This document shows positions 9,409-17,487 of a DNA stretch of 64,000 nucleotides, in pieces. Source of the stretch: CAKSQF01 sp964582375 (lineage in GTDB: Bacteria; Bacillota; Clostridia; Oscillospirales; CAG-272); contig CAZORL010000004.1 in the NCBI GenBank assembly GCA_964582375.1, forward strand, positions 1 through 64,000. The letters are read 5' to 3'. The first letter of the stretch is position 1. Every line of letters begins with the position of its first letter. The position numbers and the translations under genes are program-made. Below the pieces are notes generated by a model, which was not told the origin of the DNA, did not search any database, and worked only from the letters and a program-made list of their open reading frames with translations.

Positions 9409-9956
9409 TTCAGCAGTCCAAGGTACATCCCTTCGGCATACAAGGCAGTCTCCTTAGACATGAGTGCCGCCTCACTCGGCGTGGTGATAAACCCAAGCTC
9501 GACAAGGACAGCGGGCATGGCAGTCTTTCGCAGGACATAGAGCGACGGGCGTGCGAAAACACCGCGGGGTGCGATCCCCGTGACCTCGGAGATCCCGCTG
9601 ACCAGTGCCTCTCCGAGGTCGCCCGCAACAGACGGGAGCGAGTAGACATACGCCTCACTGCCGAGTGCAGTGGTGATCGAAGACGCGTTTGCATGGATGC
9701 TGATAAAATAGTCGGCACCCCACTCGTTTGCCGCGCTGACTCGTCCCGCAAGCGAGGTCGAGTTCGATGTTCCGATGACGCTCTCGGGCGTCGGTCGTGA
9801 CAGCCTTACCTCAAAACTTGGGTCTGACGACAGCAGATCGCCGAGAAGAATGCCTGTTTTGTAGGTGATGTCCTGCTCGCGAAGTCCGTTTCCTTCCGCA
9901 CCTGCGTTGGGATTTGTCGGGTTGTGCCCCTGATCGATAAAAATTTTGATTGCCAT
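9384..9956 (-). CDS. N-acetylmuramoyl-L-alanine amidase (Amidase_3)
   Basis: A 190-residue protein consisting of almost nothing but the zinc amidase fold. Visible are the zinc ligands H11 (DQGHNP), E27 (LREQD) and H88 (SIHANA), and the catalytic Glu E153 (LVELGFIT). It cleaves the MurNAc-L-Ala bond of peptidoglycan. No signal peptide or wall-binding domain is present, so it may act in the mother cell or after lysis, or be exported unconventionally. I use ATG 9956, preceded by AAAGGAAA; the upstream extension is unrelated sequence. It overlaps the convergent lyase gene by 25 bp. Confidence 0.88.
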   Translation of the reverse strand: MAIKIFIDQGHNPTNPNAGAEGNGLREQDITYKTGILLGDLLSSDPSFEVRLSRPTPESVIGTSNSTSLAGRVSAANEWGADYFISIHANASSITTALGSEAYVYSLPSVAGDLGEALVSGISEVTGIAPRGVFARPSLYVLRKTAMPAVLVELGFITTPSEAALMSKETALYAEGMYLGLLNYFGLSAD

Positions 9957-9995
9957 AATTTTTTCCTTTCTTCGGGATGTTTCGGTCATTCTTTG

Positions 9996-10001
9996 TATAA
10001 T
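9996..10001 (+). promoter_or_regulatory. Possible -10 box for the ttcA-like gene
   Basis: TATAAT sits 46 bp before the ATG at 10047, in the short divergent spacer with the amidase gene. No good -35 is seen at 16-18 bp, so this is tentative. Confidence 0.4.
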
Positions 10002-10046
10002 ATATGGCAAAAACAAGATAAAGTTACAAATACGGAAAACACTAAT

Positions 10047-10772
10047 ATGGATTATCTGAAAATAAGACGACTGCTGTCGAAGGTTCGGCACGCAGTTGAT
10101 GAATACAATATGATAGAGGACGGCGATAAGATCGCAGTCGGGATATCGGGCGGTAAGGATTCGACCGCCCTTGCTTGTGCGCTCGCGGACATGCGCCGAT
10201 TTTATCCGAAAAAATATGATATATGCGGCATTATGGTCGATATGGGCTTTGAGGGCAGTGATTTTGGTGAGATCACCGAATTTTTCGAAAGAGCTGATAT
10301 CGAGTTTCGGATCGTGCATACCGAGCTTGCCAAGATCATCTTCGATGTGAGAAAAGAACCGAACCCCTGCTCACTCTGCTCGCGTATGAGACGAGGAATA
10401 CTTCATCAGACAGCAAAAGAGATGGGATGCAACAAGCTCGCTCTCGGTCACCATTATGATGATGTCCTCGATACATTCATGATGAACCTGTTCAATGAGG
10501 GAAGGCTCGGGACTTTTTCACCCGTGACATATCTCGACAGACGCGATATAACCGTAATTCGTCCGCTTGTCCTCACCCCCGAGAGCGATATCATGTATTT
10601 TGTCAGACAAAATCATCTGCCGATCATGAAAAGCTCCTGCCCCGAGGACAAGCATACCGACAGGGAAAAATATAAGACTCTCCTCAACACACTCGATCGC
10701 GAAAATGACGGATTGAAGCACAGGGTCTTCAAGGCGATACAAAAGGCAGGGCTTGACGGCTATAAAGTCTGA
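10047..10772 (+). CDS. TtcA-like tRNA 2-thiolation ATP-pyrophosphatase
   Basis: A 241-residue N-type ATP pyrophosphatase of the TtcA/TilS superfamily, which adenylates a tRNA base before sulfur transfer. It carries the PP-loop SGGKDS (34-39), the paired cysteines PCSLCSRMRR (C108, C111) and a third cysteine in SSCPEDKH (C198), consistent with an Fe-S-dependent TtcA type. TtcA makes 2-thiocytidine at position 32; clostridial members are not individually characterised. ATG 10047 is chosen because the longer frame would run into the divergent amidase start. Confidence 0.82.
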   Translation: MDYLKIRRLLSKVRHAVDEYNMIEDGDKIAVGISGGKDSTALACALADMRRFYPKKYDICGIMVDMGFEGSDFGEITEFFERADIEFRIVHTELAKIIFDVRKEPNPCSLCSRMRRGILHQTAKEMGCNKLALGHHYDDVLDTFMMNLFNEGRLGTFSPVTYLDRRDITVIRPLVLTPESDIMYFVRQNHLPIMKSSCPEDKHTDREKYKTLLNTLDRENDGLKHRVFKAIQKAGLDGYKV

Positions 10773-10935
10773 AAATAGATTTTTGGATTTCGGAATTACG
10801 GCTTTCTCCGCCTTCGGGTGTGTGAATATAAACCTTAAATTAAAAAACATGCAGATTGGAGAATTTGCATGCCGAAAAATCATTAAATTTAGTGAAAAAT
10901 TTATAGAAATTCACACGGAGTTAACAAAAGGGCTG

Positions 10936-10941
10936 TATAAT
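10936..10941 (+). promoter_or_regulatory. Possible -10 box upstream of the VTC gene
   Basis: TATAAT lies 41 bp before the ATG at 10982. The best -35 candidate, TTCACA at 10910-10915, is 20 bp away, longer than ideal. The 209-bp gap before the gene shows nothing else clear. Confidence 0.4.
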
Positions 10942-10981
10942 GAGAGTCGGAACATGACAATGGAAGGGCAGGCGATGAATA

Positions 10982-11740
10982 ATGCCGATTACCGTGTTCA
11001 AAAGGTATGAGAAAAAATATCTCGTTACCGATGAGCAGTACAGGACTATAATGGATTTTCTCTCCGACTATATGGTATTTGACAAATACTGCGTCGATGA
11101 GAAGGTGTACGGACTGCTTAACGTTTATTATGATACCCCCGACAACATCTTGATAGGAAGATCTACCGATAAACCGCTTTATAAGGAAAAACTGAGACTT
11201 CGCTCTTATTTTCCACCGAAAAACGAGGATTCGACCGTGTTTTTCGAGATAAAGCAGAAATATAAAGGGATCGTCACAAAGCGTCGTGTCGTTATGCGAT
11301 ACGGTGAGGCACTCGAGCTAACCGCAACCGGCAGGGCACCGCACCTTGCCGATGACTCGTATTTGAACAGGCAGGTCGCATACGAGATCGAGCAGATGTT
11401 TAATCGCTACAAGGGACTTGCTCCGGCAGTGTTTATCTCTTATGATCGAATGGCAATGTTCGGCAAAGAAGACAAGGAGTTTCGCCTGACATTTGACAGA
11501 AATATCAAGGTTCGGCGTGATGATCCCACATTTGAGGGCGGTCTTGGCGGCGATGAGATACTCCCTGTGGGCAAACAGCTCATGGAGATCAAGATCCCAA
11601 ACACTATGCCGCTTTGGATGGCGAGATTTTTGTCGGATAATGCCATTTTCAACAGCAGCTTTTCCAAGTACGGAAAAGAGTACGAATATAGACTCAAGGG
11701 CAAAGACGCTCTTGACCATGTCGAATCGGATGAATATTAA
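10982..11740 (+). CDS. VTC-domain polyphosphate polymerase family protein
   Basis: A 252-residue protein matching the VTC tunnel-domain family: it starts with FKRYEKKYLV, has paired basic strands (KLRLRSYF, KRRVVMRYG), a FEIKQKYKG strand and a final MEIKIPNTMPLW strand. These alternate Lys/Arg/Glu residues line the tunnel that binds ATP, polyphosphate and metal in the yeast enzyme. In bacteria it commonly sits beside DUF4956 membrane proteins, exactly as here (88-bp gap). Polyphosphate synthesis is inferred from the family. Confidence 0.8.
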   Translation: MPITVFKRYEKKYLVTDEQYRTIMDFLSDYMVFDKYCVDEKVYGLLNVYYDTPDNILIGRSTDKPLYKEKLRLRSYFPPKNEDSTVFFEIKQKYKGIVTKRRVVMRYGEALELTATGRAPHLADDSYLNRQVAYEIEQMFNRYKGLAPAVFISYDRMAMFGKEDKEFRLTFDRNIKVRRDDPTFEGGLGGDEILPVGKQLMEIKIPNTMPLWMARFLSDNAIFNSSFSKYGKEYEYRLKGKDALDHVESDEY

Positions 11741-11828
11741 GTCGAGCGCGATCGACTTAAATATAAAACTCGACCGATAAAACGTGTCGATCATTAACCT
11801 CTTTAATGAAAGAAAGGATCTTCAAGAA

Positions 11829-12509
11829 ATGTTCAACATTGAATCTATTATCACGGGACAGTTTACGGCACTGCTCCTATTTGCGATCATGGGCATATCG
11901 CTCGTTTGCGGACTTATTCTCGCATTTGTCTATATGTTCGTAAATCGCAAAACCGGTTACTCGAACGGACTTGCGACAACACTTGCAGTTCTCCCTGTCG
12001 TTATCAGCGTTATCGTTCTGCTTGTTAATAACAACTGGGCGGCGGCACTCACACTCGGCGGTGCGTTCACGATCATAAGATTCCGTACAACACAGAGCAA
12101 CCCGAAAGACCTTACATATGTTTTCACCGCACTCGGCGCGGGACTTGCCGCCGGCATGGGCTTTGTCTCTGTCGCGCTCATCCTCTCCGTTATGATCGCC
12201 CTTGCTTCGGTCATTCTTTCGGTCGTCGGATTTGCGACGCCCCGCGTGCCTAAGATGATGCTCAAGATATCCATCCCCGAGAGCCTTAATTATGTCGGAG
12301 TTTTCGACGAGGTTTTCGGCAAATATCTTTCAAATTGGCAGCTCAGCAAGGTAAAATCGAGCAATTTCGGGACAATGTTCGACCTTTCCTTTGTCGTCAA
12401 TTTCAAGAAGGATATCAATCAGAAGGAATTTCTCGATGAGCTTCGCGCGCTCAACGGTAACCTTAACATCATGATACAAGACTACATCTTCAACCCCGAC
12501 GAGCAGTAA
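11829..12509 (+). CDS. DUF4956 membrane protein
   Basis: A 226-residue protein with three to four membrane segments (about 10-35, 50-75, 95-140) followed by a soluble C-terminal domain of about 80 residues. The GGAFTIIRFRTTQSNPKDLTYVF stretch, here cited only by its GGAF and RFRT cores, is typical of DUF4956. It is a standard partner of VTC-domain proteins and may be a membrane subunit or transporter for polymer or precursor. I prefer ATG 11829 with AAAGGA 9 nt upstream over the GTG at 11784. Confidence 0.8.
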   Translation: MFNIESIITGQFTALLLFAIMGISLVCGLILAFVYMFVNRKTGYSNGLATTLAVLPVVISVIVLLVNNNWAAALTLGGAFTIIRFRTTQSNPKDLTYVFTALGAGLAAGMGFVSVALILSVMIALASVILSVVGFATPRVPKMMLKISIPESLNYVGVFDEVFGKYLSNWQLSKVKSSNFGTMFDLSFVVNFKKDINQKEFLDELRALNGNLNIMIQDYIFNPDEQ

Positions 12510-12525
12510 AAGAGGTTTTAAGTAA

Positions 12526-13152
12526 ATGAAGAAAATCACAAAAATTTTCTCGGTTTTTCTCGCAACACTTGTGCTCTTGACCGCCTTTTCGTCTTGCTCG
12601 AACAGCGAAGATGTCAACACCACCTTTGAGTCTCCCTACAGCTTCGATTTCGGAACGGTCATCAAAGCGGAGATAACCGTCAAGGACTTCGGCAAGATAT
12701 CGCTTGATCTCTACCCCGATGAGGCACCGAAGACGGTCGATAATTTCGTCGAGCTTGCAGAAAAAGGCTTTTACGATGGGCTTATTTTCCACCGCGTGAT
12801 CAGCGGATTTATGATCCAAGGCGGCGACCCTACGGGTACGGGCTACGGCATTGACGGGCAGCCGACTGTTGAGGGCGAGTTTACCGCAAATAAAATAAGA
12901 AATCGCATATCGCATGTCAGAGGTGTCATTTCGATGGCAAGAAAGGGCGGCGATAACAACAGCGCAACCTCGCAGTTCTTTATCGTTCACGCCGACAGCC
13001 CCGCATCTCTTGACGGACAGTATGCGGCGTTCGGCTGTGTAACCGAGGGGATGGATGTTGTTGACGCCATCGCCGCGGTCGAAACCAATATGTCCGATAA
13101 ACCGCTCTCAAATGTCGTGATCGAAAGCGTCAAGATAATAAAGAGCAAATAA
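12526..13152 (+). CDS. Cyclophilin-type peptidyl-prolyl isomerase lipoprotein
   Basis: A 208-residue protein with a lipoprotein signal (AFSSC, lipidated Cys24) followed by a complete cyclophilin domain. The core FHRVISGFMIQGGDPTG holds the catalytic Arg, and SQFFI is the second conserved strand. It should catalyse cis-trans isomerisation of prolyl bonds on exported proteins at the outer membrane face. It lies 16 bp after DUF4956 and is followed by a second cyclophilin gene, probably a duplication. Confidence 0.9.
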   Translation: MKKITKIFSVFLATLVLLTAFSSCSNSEDVNTTFESPYSFDFGTVIKAEITVKDFGKISLDLYPDEAPKTVDNFVELAEKGFYDGLIFHRVISGFMIQGGDPTGTGYGIDGQPTVEGEFTANKIRNRISHVRGVISMARKGGDNNSATSQFFIVHADSPASLDGQYAAFGCVTEGMDVVDAIAAVETNMSDKPLSNVVIESVKIIKSK

Positions 13153-13200
13153 AAGATACAAATGATCATTCCTACATAATTGAAAGGAAATGTTTTATCT

Positions 13201-14022
13201 ATGGTTTTAATGAAAATAAAAGATCTCGGGACAATAAAGCTTGAACTTTATCCCGATGATGCACCCATAACAGTCGATAATTTTGTCTCTCTCGCAAGCA
13301 GCGGTTTTTACGACGGACTTATTTTCCACCGTGTTATAAACGATTTTATGATCCAGGGCGGCGATCCGACAGGCACGGGACTCGGCTCTCCCGATCAAAA
13401 GCGCATAAAGGGCGAATTTGAGGCAAACGGCATCAAAAATCCCATAAAGCACACGAGAGGCACTATCTCGATGGCGCGTTCACAGAACTATAACAGCGCA
13501 AGCTCACAGTTCTTCATTTGTCACACAGACTGCAATTTCCTCGACGGACAGTACGCGGCATTCGGAAGAGTGACCGAAGGCATGGATATCGTTGATAAAA
13601 TTGCCACTTGCATGACCGATCATAATGACCGTCCGATCGAAAAGGTCGTTATAGAGGAGGTATCGATCGTCCCCGATGAGATACCCGATTGCCTCTTCTG
13701 CAAGATCGCGGCAGATCTCATTCCTTCGACCAAGATCTATGAGGATCGCTATATGCTCGCATTCAAGGATATAAATCCGCAGGCGGCAGTTCACGCAGTC
13801 GTCATTCCCAAAAAGCATATAATGAGCCTTGACGATATAAACGCCGACAACTCTGTCGTTATTTCGAGAATATTCGAAAAGATACCGCATATCGCAAAGC
13901 TTGCGGGTGCAAACAATGGGTATCGCGTTGTTTCCAACTGCAAGATGGACGGTCGCCAAAGCGTCATGCATCTCCATTTCCATATACTCGGCGGTCAAGA
14001 GCTGTCCGATAAGATGGCGTAA
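13201..14022 (+). CDS. Cyclophilin-HIT domain fusion protein
   Basis: A 273-residue cytoplasmic protein with two complete domains in one uninterrupted frame. Residues about 4-155 are a cyclophilin (FHRVINDFMIQGGDPTG with Arg44, then SQFFICH). Residues about 162-273 are a HIT/HINT nucleotide hydrolase with CLFCKI (C164, C167) and the active-site HLHFH (257-261). HINT proteins hydrolyse adenosine phosphoramidates or acyl-AMPs. ATG 13201 follows AAAGGAAA with a 10-nt gap; an upstream TTG is less likely. The fusion links protein folding with nucleotide turnover; the biological reason is unknown. Confidence 0.88.
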   Translation: MVLMKIKDLGTIKLELYPDDAPITVDNFVSLASSGFYDGLIFHRVINDFMIQGGDPTGTGLGSPDQKRIKGEFEANGIKNPIKHTRGTISMARSQNYNSASSQFFICHTDCNFLDGQYAAFGRVTEGMDIVDKIATCMTDHNDRPIEKVVIEEVSIVPDEIPDCLFCKIAADLIPSTKIYEDRYMLAFKDINPQAAVHAVVIPKKHIMSLDDINADNSVVISRIFEKIPHIAKLAGANNGYRVVSNCKMDGRQSVMHLHFHILGGQELSDKMA

Positions 14023-14035
14023 GATCTCTTTCCCC

Positions 14036-14064
14036 AAAGCTGTCGCATTTTTCGCGACAGCTTT
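14036..14064 (+). terminator. Hairpin terminator after the cyclophilin-HIT gene
   Basis: An 11-bp perfect stem with a 7-nt loop, 13 bp after the stop. The following T run is short, so efficiency is uncertain. Confidence 0.65.
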
Positions 14065-14092
14065 GAACTTTTCGTAAAATTGTAATAAAATA

Positions 14093-14121
14093 TTGACATA
14101 GCGACAAAAATAAGTTATAAT
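14093..14121 (+). promoter_or_regulatory. Perfect sigma-A promoter for DUF1858-trmK-nif3
   Basis: TTGACA at 14093-14098, 17-bp spacer, TATAAT at 14116-14121, 45 bp before the DUF1858 ATG. Confidence 0.88.
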
Positions 14122-14166
14122 ATAAGAGTATCCGCAAAAAAGCGGTCAAAAGAAAGGAATATAACA

Positions 14167-14376
14167 ATGAAAGTAACAAAAGATACACTTATCGGCGATA
14201 TTCTCGACTATGATGTTGAGACAGCACAGTTCTTTTTTGAGATAGGCATGCACTGCCTCGGATGCCCCGCATCAAGAGGCGAGAGCATCGAGATGGCATG
14301 TGCCGTTCATGATACCGACGCCGACGCACTTGTGGCTAAGATCAACGAGTACCTTGAGGGCAAAGGCGATAAATGA
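14167..14376 (+). CDS. DUF1858 small protein
   Basis: A 69-residue protein with the DUF1858 signature: an N-terminal TLIGDIL strand, then a helix leading into GMHCLGCPASRGE with two cysteines, and a C-terminal helix. The family is often tied to hybrid-cluster or redox proteins, but the role is unknown. Its AAAGGAAT ribosome site sits 8 nt upstream. Its TGA stop is followed in the same frame by the trmK coding sequence. Confidence 0.85.
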   Translation: MKVTKDTLIGDILDYDVETAQFFFEIGMHCLGCPASRGESIEMACAVHDTDADALVAKINEYLEGKGDK

Positions 14377-14385
14377 AGGGATGAA

Positions 14386-15084
14386 CTCTCTCCCCGACTT
14401 GCCGCGGCTGCAAAATTCGCAAGACAGGATCATATCGTCGCCGATATAGGCACAGATCACGCATATCTGCCGATATGGCTCGTCTCCAACGGGATATCGA
14501 GCAGTGCTGTCGCATCAGATGTGCGAGACGGTCCGCTCGAGCACGCAAAGGCAAATATTCGTGCATACGGACTTTCGGACAGGATACAAACATGCCTTGC
14601 CGATGGTCTTTGCGGTATCGAGAGCTATGACCCCGACGATGTGTTTATTTGCGGCATGGGCGGCGAGCTGATAGTAAAGATCATCGATGCCGCACCCTTT
14701 TTGCGCTCGAAAAAAATTCGGCTGATCCTTCAACCCATGACCCACGCCGAGATACTTCGCCGCTATCTTGCGGATGTCGGTTTTGACATTGTCGATGAAG
14801 AGATCGCACTCGAGAAAAGCCGAAAGGTCTATCAGATCATCGTCTCCGAGTATTCGGGGGTCGCTTATCAGCTGACCGATCTCGAGTGTCTGCTCGGACA
14901 GATCAATATAAAAAAAGGCGGCAAAGATCTTCAAGCCCTTGCCGATGGCATCCTGCGTGCGATCGATACCAAAATAAAAGGGCTTCGTGCGGCAGGCATC
15001 CCCGATGGGAAGATCTGCTCGCTAAGGTCGGAGATAATGAAAACACTGAAAGGAGAAAATGGACAAAATGATGAAAATACGTGA
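14386..15084 (+). CDS. trmK: tRNA (adenine(22)-N1)-methyltransferase, start codon unresolved
   Basis: TrmK methylates N1 of A22 in tRNA using SAM. The conserved N-terminus LSPRLAA begins at 14386, followed by the SAM motif VADIGTDHAYLP and the GMGGELI motif. No ATG, GTG or TTG exists in this frame between the DUF1858 stop (14374) and a GTG at 14521, which lies past the SAM motif and would give a dead protein. An ATG at 14381 with GAAGGG before it is offset by one base, which suggests a 1-nt deletion near a CTCTCTCCCC run, either real or an assembly error. It overlaps the NIF3-like gene by 26 bp, the usual partner order. Confidence 0.82.
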   Translation, partial: LSPRLAAAAKFARQDHIVADIGTDHAYLPIWLVSNGISSSAVASDVRDGPLEHAKANIRAYGLSDRIQTCLADGLCGIESYDPDDVFICGMGGELIVKIIDAAPFLRSKKIRLILQPMTHAEILRRYLADVGFDIVDEEIALEKSRKVYQIIVSEYSGVAYQLTDLECLLGQINIKKGGKDLQALADGILRAIDTKIKGLRAAGIPDGKICSLRSEIMKTLKGENGQNDENT

Positions 15085-15838
15085 TATATATAACCGCATG
15101 AACGAGCTTTGTCCGTCCTCTCTTTCACTTGATTGGGACAACGACGGTATCATGTGTATGCCCGATCCCGATATGTCGGTGGGCAGGATACTGCTCACAC
15201 TCGATATCACAAAGGGTGTTGTCAAGTTTGCAGGTCAAAACGGCGTGCAGCTGATAATTTCGCACCATCCGCTCGTCTTTAAGCCGATAAAAAGACTTTC
15301 AGCGTCGGATCTGACAGGCGGAAAGCTTTTGAAACTTGCAGGGAGCAACATTGCCGCAATGTCCTTTCATACAAGGCTCGATGCGACTGACGGCGGCGTG
15401 AACGACGCACTTGCAGACAGATTGTCGCTTTCCGATGTACGACCGTTCGGTGAGGATGGCGAGATGATGGGCAGGGTCGGAGAGGTTCGCGAGTGTACGC
15501 TTTCAGCATTTGCACTCTTTGTCAAGGAAAGGCTTGATATCAGACATCCCATAAGCGTTGTCGATGCAGGCAGACCGGTCAGACGTGTTGCCGTGCTCGG
15601 CGGAGCGGGGAAGGATTTTATCGCATCCGCGATAGAGGTCGGTGCTGATACCCTTGTGACCGGTGAGGTCGGGTATAACGCCCTTGTCGATGCAAAGGAT
15701 ATGGGGCTGAATATAATCCTCGGCGGACATTATCACACCGAGCACCCGATCCTTGATAAGATAAGAGATACTCTTGCCGCAACCGACCCGACGCTTGAAT
15801 TTTTGTTTTATGACTGCGACCCCGAGCAATTCTACTGA
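15059..15838 (+). CDS. NIF3-like dinuclear metal-centre protein
   Basis: A 259-residue protein of the DUF34/NIF3 family. It has the metal-site motifs ISHHPLVFK near residue 68 and GGHYHTEHP near residue 222, and a split fold. Family members bind two metals and are often described as GTP cyclohydrolase I type 2 homologues, but that activity is doubtful. The gene overlaps trmK and the pair is conserved in Firmicutes. ATG 15059 is used; a second Met lies three codons in. Confidence 0.88.
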   Translation: MDKMMKIRDIYNRMNELCPSSLSLDWDNDGIMCMPDPDMSVGRILLTLDITKGVVKFAGQNGVQLIISHHPLVFKPIKRLSASDLTGGKLLKLAGSNIAAMSFHTRLDATDGGVNDALADRLSLSDVRPFGEDGEMMGRVGEVRECTLSAFALFVKERLDIRHPISVVDAGRPVRRVAVLGGAGKDFIASAIEVGADTLVTGEVGYNALVDAKDMGLNIILGGHYHTEHPILDKIRDTLAATDPTLEFLFYDCDPEQFY

Positions 15839-15907
15839 CGGTCATCGAGAAAATTTCATTAAATGGGCAAATATTTGAATTTATGACACAGGAAAGAGGT
15901 TTTTACG

Positions 15908-17014
15908 ATGATCATACAGCTTGAAGAAGCAAAAATCAAACTCAGAGCACTGCGCGAGGATGTCGCAGAGCTTTACAATTCACTGCGCATCGAGGCTTGC
16001 GAAAAGAAGGTCGAGGAGCTTGAGCGCATGACATATGAACCCGATTTTTGGGCAGATGCGTCAAAATCGGGCAAGATACTGCAAGAACTTAAGGGACTCA
16101 AAAAGAAGGTCGAGGATTATCACGGTCTTGAGTCAAGACTTGAGGATGCTCTGTCGCTTGCCGAACTTGCGATAGAGGAAAACGACGAATCATTCACAGA
16201 TGAGGTGCTCGCCGAGCAGGAGGCGATCGAAAACGATGCCGAGACCATGCGTCTTTCCGCACTGCTCACGGGCGAATATGATGCAAATAACGCAATTCTT
16301 ACATTCCACCCGGGTGCGGGCGGAACAGAGGCGCAGGACTGGGCTATGATGCTCTATCGTATGTATACGAGATGGGGCGAGAAGCACGGATTTGATGTCA
16401 AGCTTATCGATTGGCTTGACGGCGATGAGGCGGGCATAAAAAGCGCGACCATCAGCATCAACGGCACTAACGCATACGGTTTCTTAAAGAGCGAAAACGG
16501 CGTACACCGTCTCGTTCGCGTTTCTCCCTTTGATGCCTCCGGAAGACGTCAGACTTCATTTGCCTCTGTTGAGGTAATGCCTGAGCTTGAGGATGACGGT
16601 TCTATAGAGATCCGCCCGGAAGATATCGAAGTGACCGCACACCGTTCGAGCGGTGCGGGCGGTCAGCATATCAACAAGACCGACTCGGCGATCAGAATAC
16701 TTCATATCCCGACGGGTATCGTTGTCGGATGCCAGACAGAGCGCAGTCAGCTGCAAAATAAGGAAACCGCCATGCACATGCTCAAGAGCAAGCTCATGGA
16801 GATCAAGATCCAGCAAAATCTGCAAAAGATCGACGATATTAAGGGAATCAAGGCAAATATCGAGTGGGGCGCACAGATCCGCTCGTATGTCTTCATGCCT
16901 TATACGCTCGCAAAGGATACGAGAACATCCTATGAAGAGGTCAATATTCAGTCTGTCATGGACGGAAATATCGACGGATTTATTAACGCTTACCTTAAAA
17001 TGAACGCAAAATAA
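15908..17014 (+). CDS. prfB: Peptide chain release factor 2
   Basis: A 368-residue class I release factor. The SPF tripeptide (VRVSPFDASG), which reads UGA/UAA, marks RF2, and GAGGQHINKTDSAIR carries the GGQ peptidyl-hydrolysis loop. The frame is continuous from the ATG, so the programmed +1 frameshift near codon 26 of many bacterial prfB genes is absent. A purine-rich site (AGGAAAGAGG) precedes the start. It ends in a strong terminator. Confidence 0.95.
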   Translation: MIIQLEEAKIKLRALREDVAELYNSLRIEACEKKVEELERMTYEPDFWADASKSGKILQELKGLKKKVEDYHGLESRLEDALSLAELAIEENDESFTDEVLAEQEAIENDAETMRLSALLTGEYDANNAILTFHPGAGGTEAQDWAMMLYRMYTRWGEKHGFDVKLIDWLDGDEAGIKSATISINGTNAYGFLKSENGVHRLVRVSPFDASGRRQTSFASVEVMPELEDDGSIEIRPEDIEVTAHRSSGAGGQHINKTDSAIRILHIPTGIVVGCQTERSQLQNKETAMHMLKSKLMEIKIQQNLQKIDDIKGIKANIEWGAQIRSYVFMPYTLAKDTRTSYEEVNIQSVMDGNIDGFINAYLKMNAK

Positions 17015-17022
17015 TATCAAAA

Positions 17023-17058
17023 CTCTCACCTATGCCGCAAAATCGGCACAGGTGAGAG
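17023..17058 (+). terminator. Terminator after prfB
   Basis: A 15-bp stem with one mismatch and a 6-nt A-rich loop, 9 bp after the stop codon. Confidence 0.75.
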
Positions 17059-17097
17059 CGTTAAAATTATATTTACAAAAAAACTTTTTGAAATCTA

Positions 17098-17126
17098 TTG
17101 AAAAAGTGGGAGATTTGTGATATAAT
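17098..17126 (+). promoter_or_regulatory. Promoter of the SRP RNA gene
   Basis: TTGAAA at 17098-17103, 17-bp spacer, TATAAT at 17121-17126, about 45 bp before the SRP RNA 5' arm. Confidence 0.8.
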
Positions 17127-17173
17127 ACACAGAGATAGGTTGTAAACTTATAATTAATAAAGGATATAAAATA

Positions 17174-17447
17174 GGACCATACCGGCCGGGGAGATAGCGG
17201 TGCCTTGTAACCTGCAATCCGCTACAGCAGGGGTGGTTTCCGTCTTCGAGGGCAGTTCGTGTATGGTCTGCACCGAGTTTTCGTGTGTTGAAGGATGGGT
17301 CCTGTGCAATCGTCGCCCGTGAACCATGTCAGGTGGGGAACCAAGCAGCATTAAGCGGGTACGGCGATGTGCCACAGGTTCGCCTGTTCGGAGCATGAGG
17401 CTCCTTTTCCGCATATACGGACTGTTCGAAGAGCGGTGTATGGTCTT
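17174..17447 (+). ncRNA. ffs: Signal recognition particle RNA, large bacterial type
   Basis: About 274 nt closed by complementary ends (GACCATAC with GTATGGTC). The helix 8 region reads CATGTCAGGTGGGGAACC then AAGCAGCATTAAG, the characteristic Ffh-binding SRP core with its GGAA-type tetraloop and asymmetric loop. The length and 5' domain fit the Bacillus/Clostridium form with an Alu domain. It lies immediately upstream of dnaX, a common order. Ends are approximate. Confidence 0.92.
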
Positions 17448-17487
17448 ATTTTATGTCCTTTATTTTTCTGCTCGGAGGTGACGCTTT

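Noticed and set aside
14374..14376. TGA used as a sense codon or selenocysteine
   Set aside because: TGA ends several other genes here (amidase, GNAT-like), and no SECIS-like hairpin or selenoprotein neighbour was seen. A 1-nt indel is simpler.
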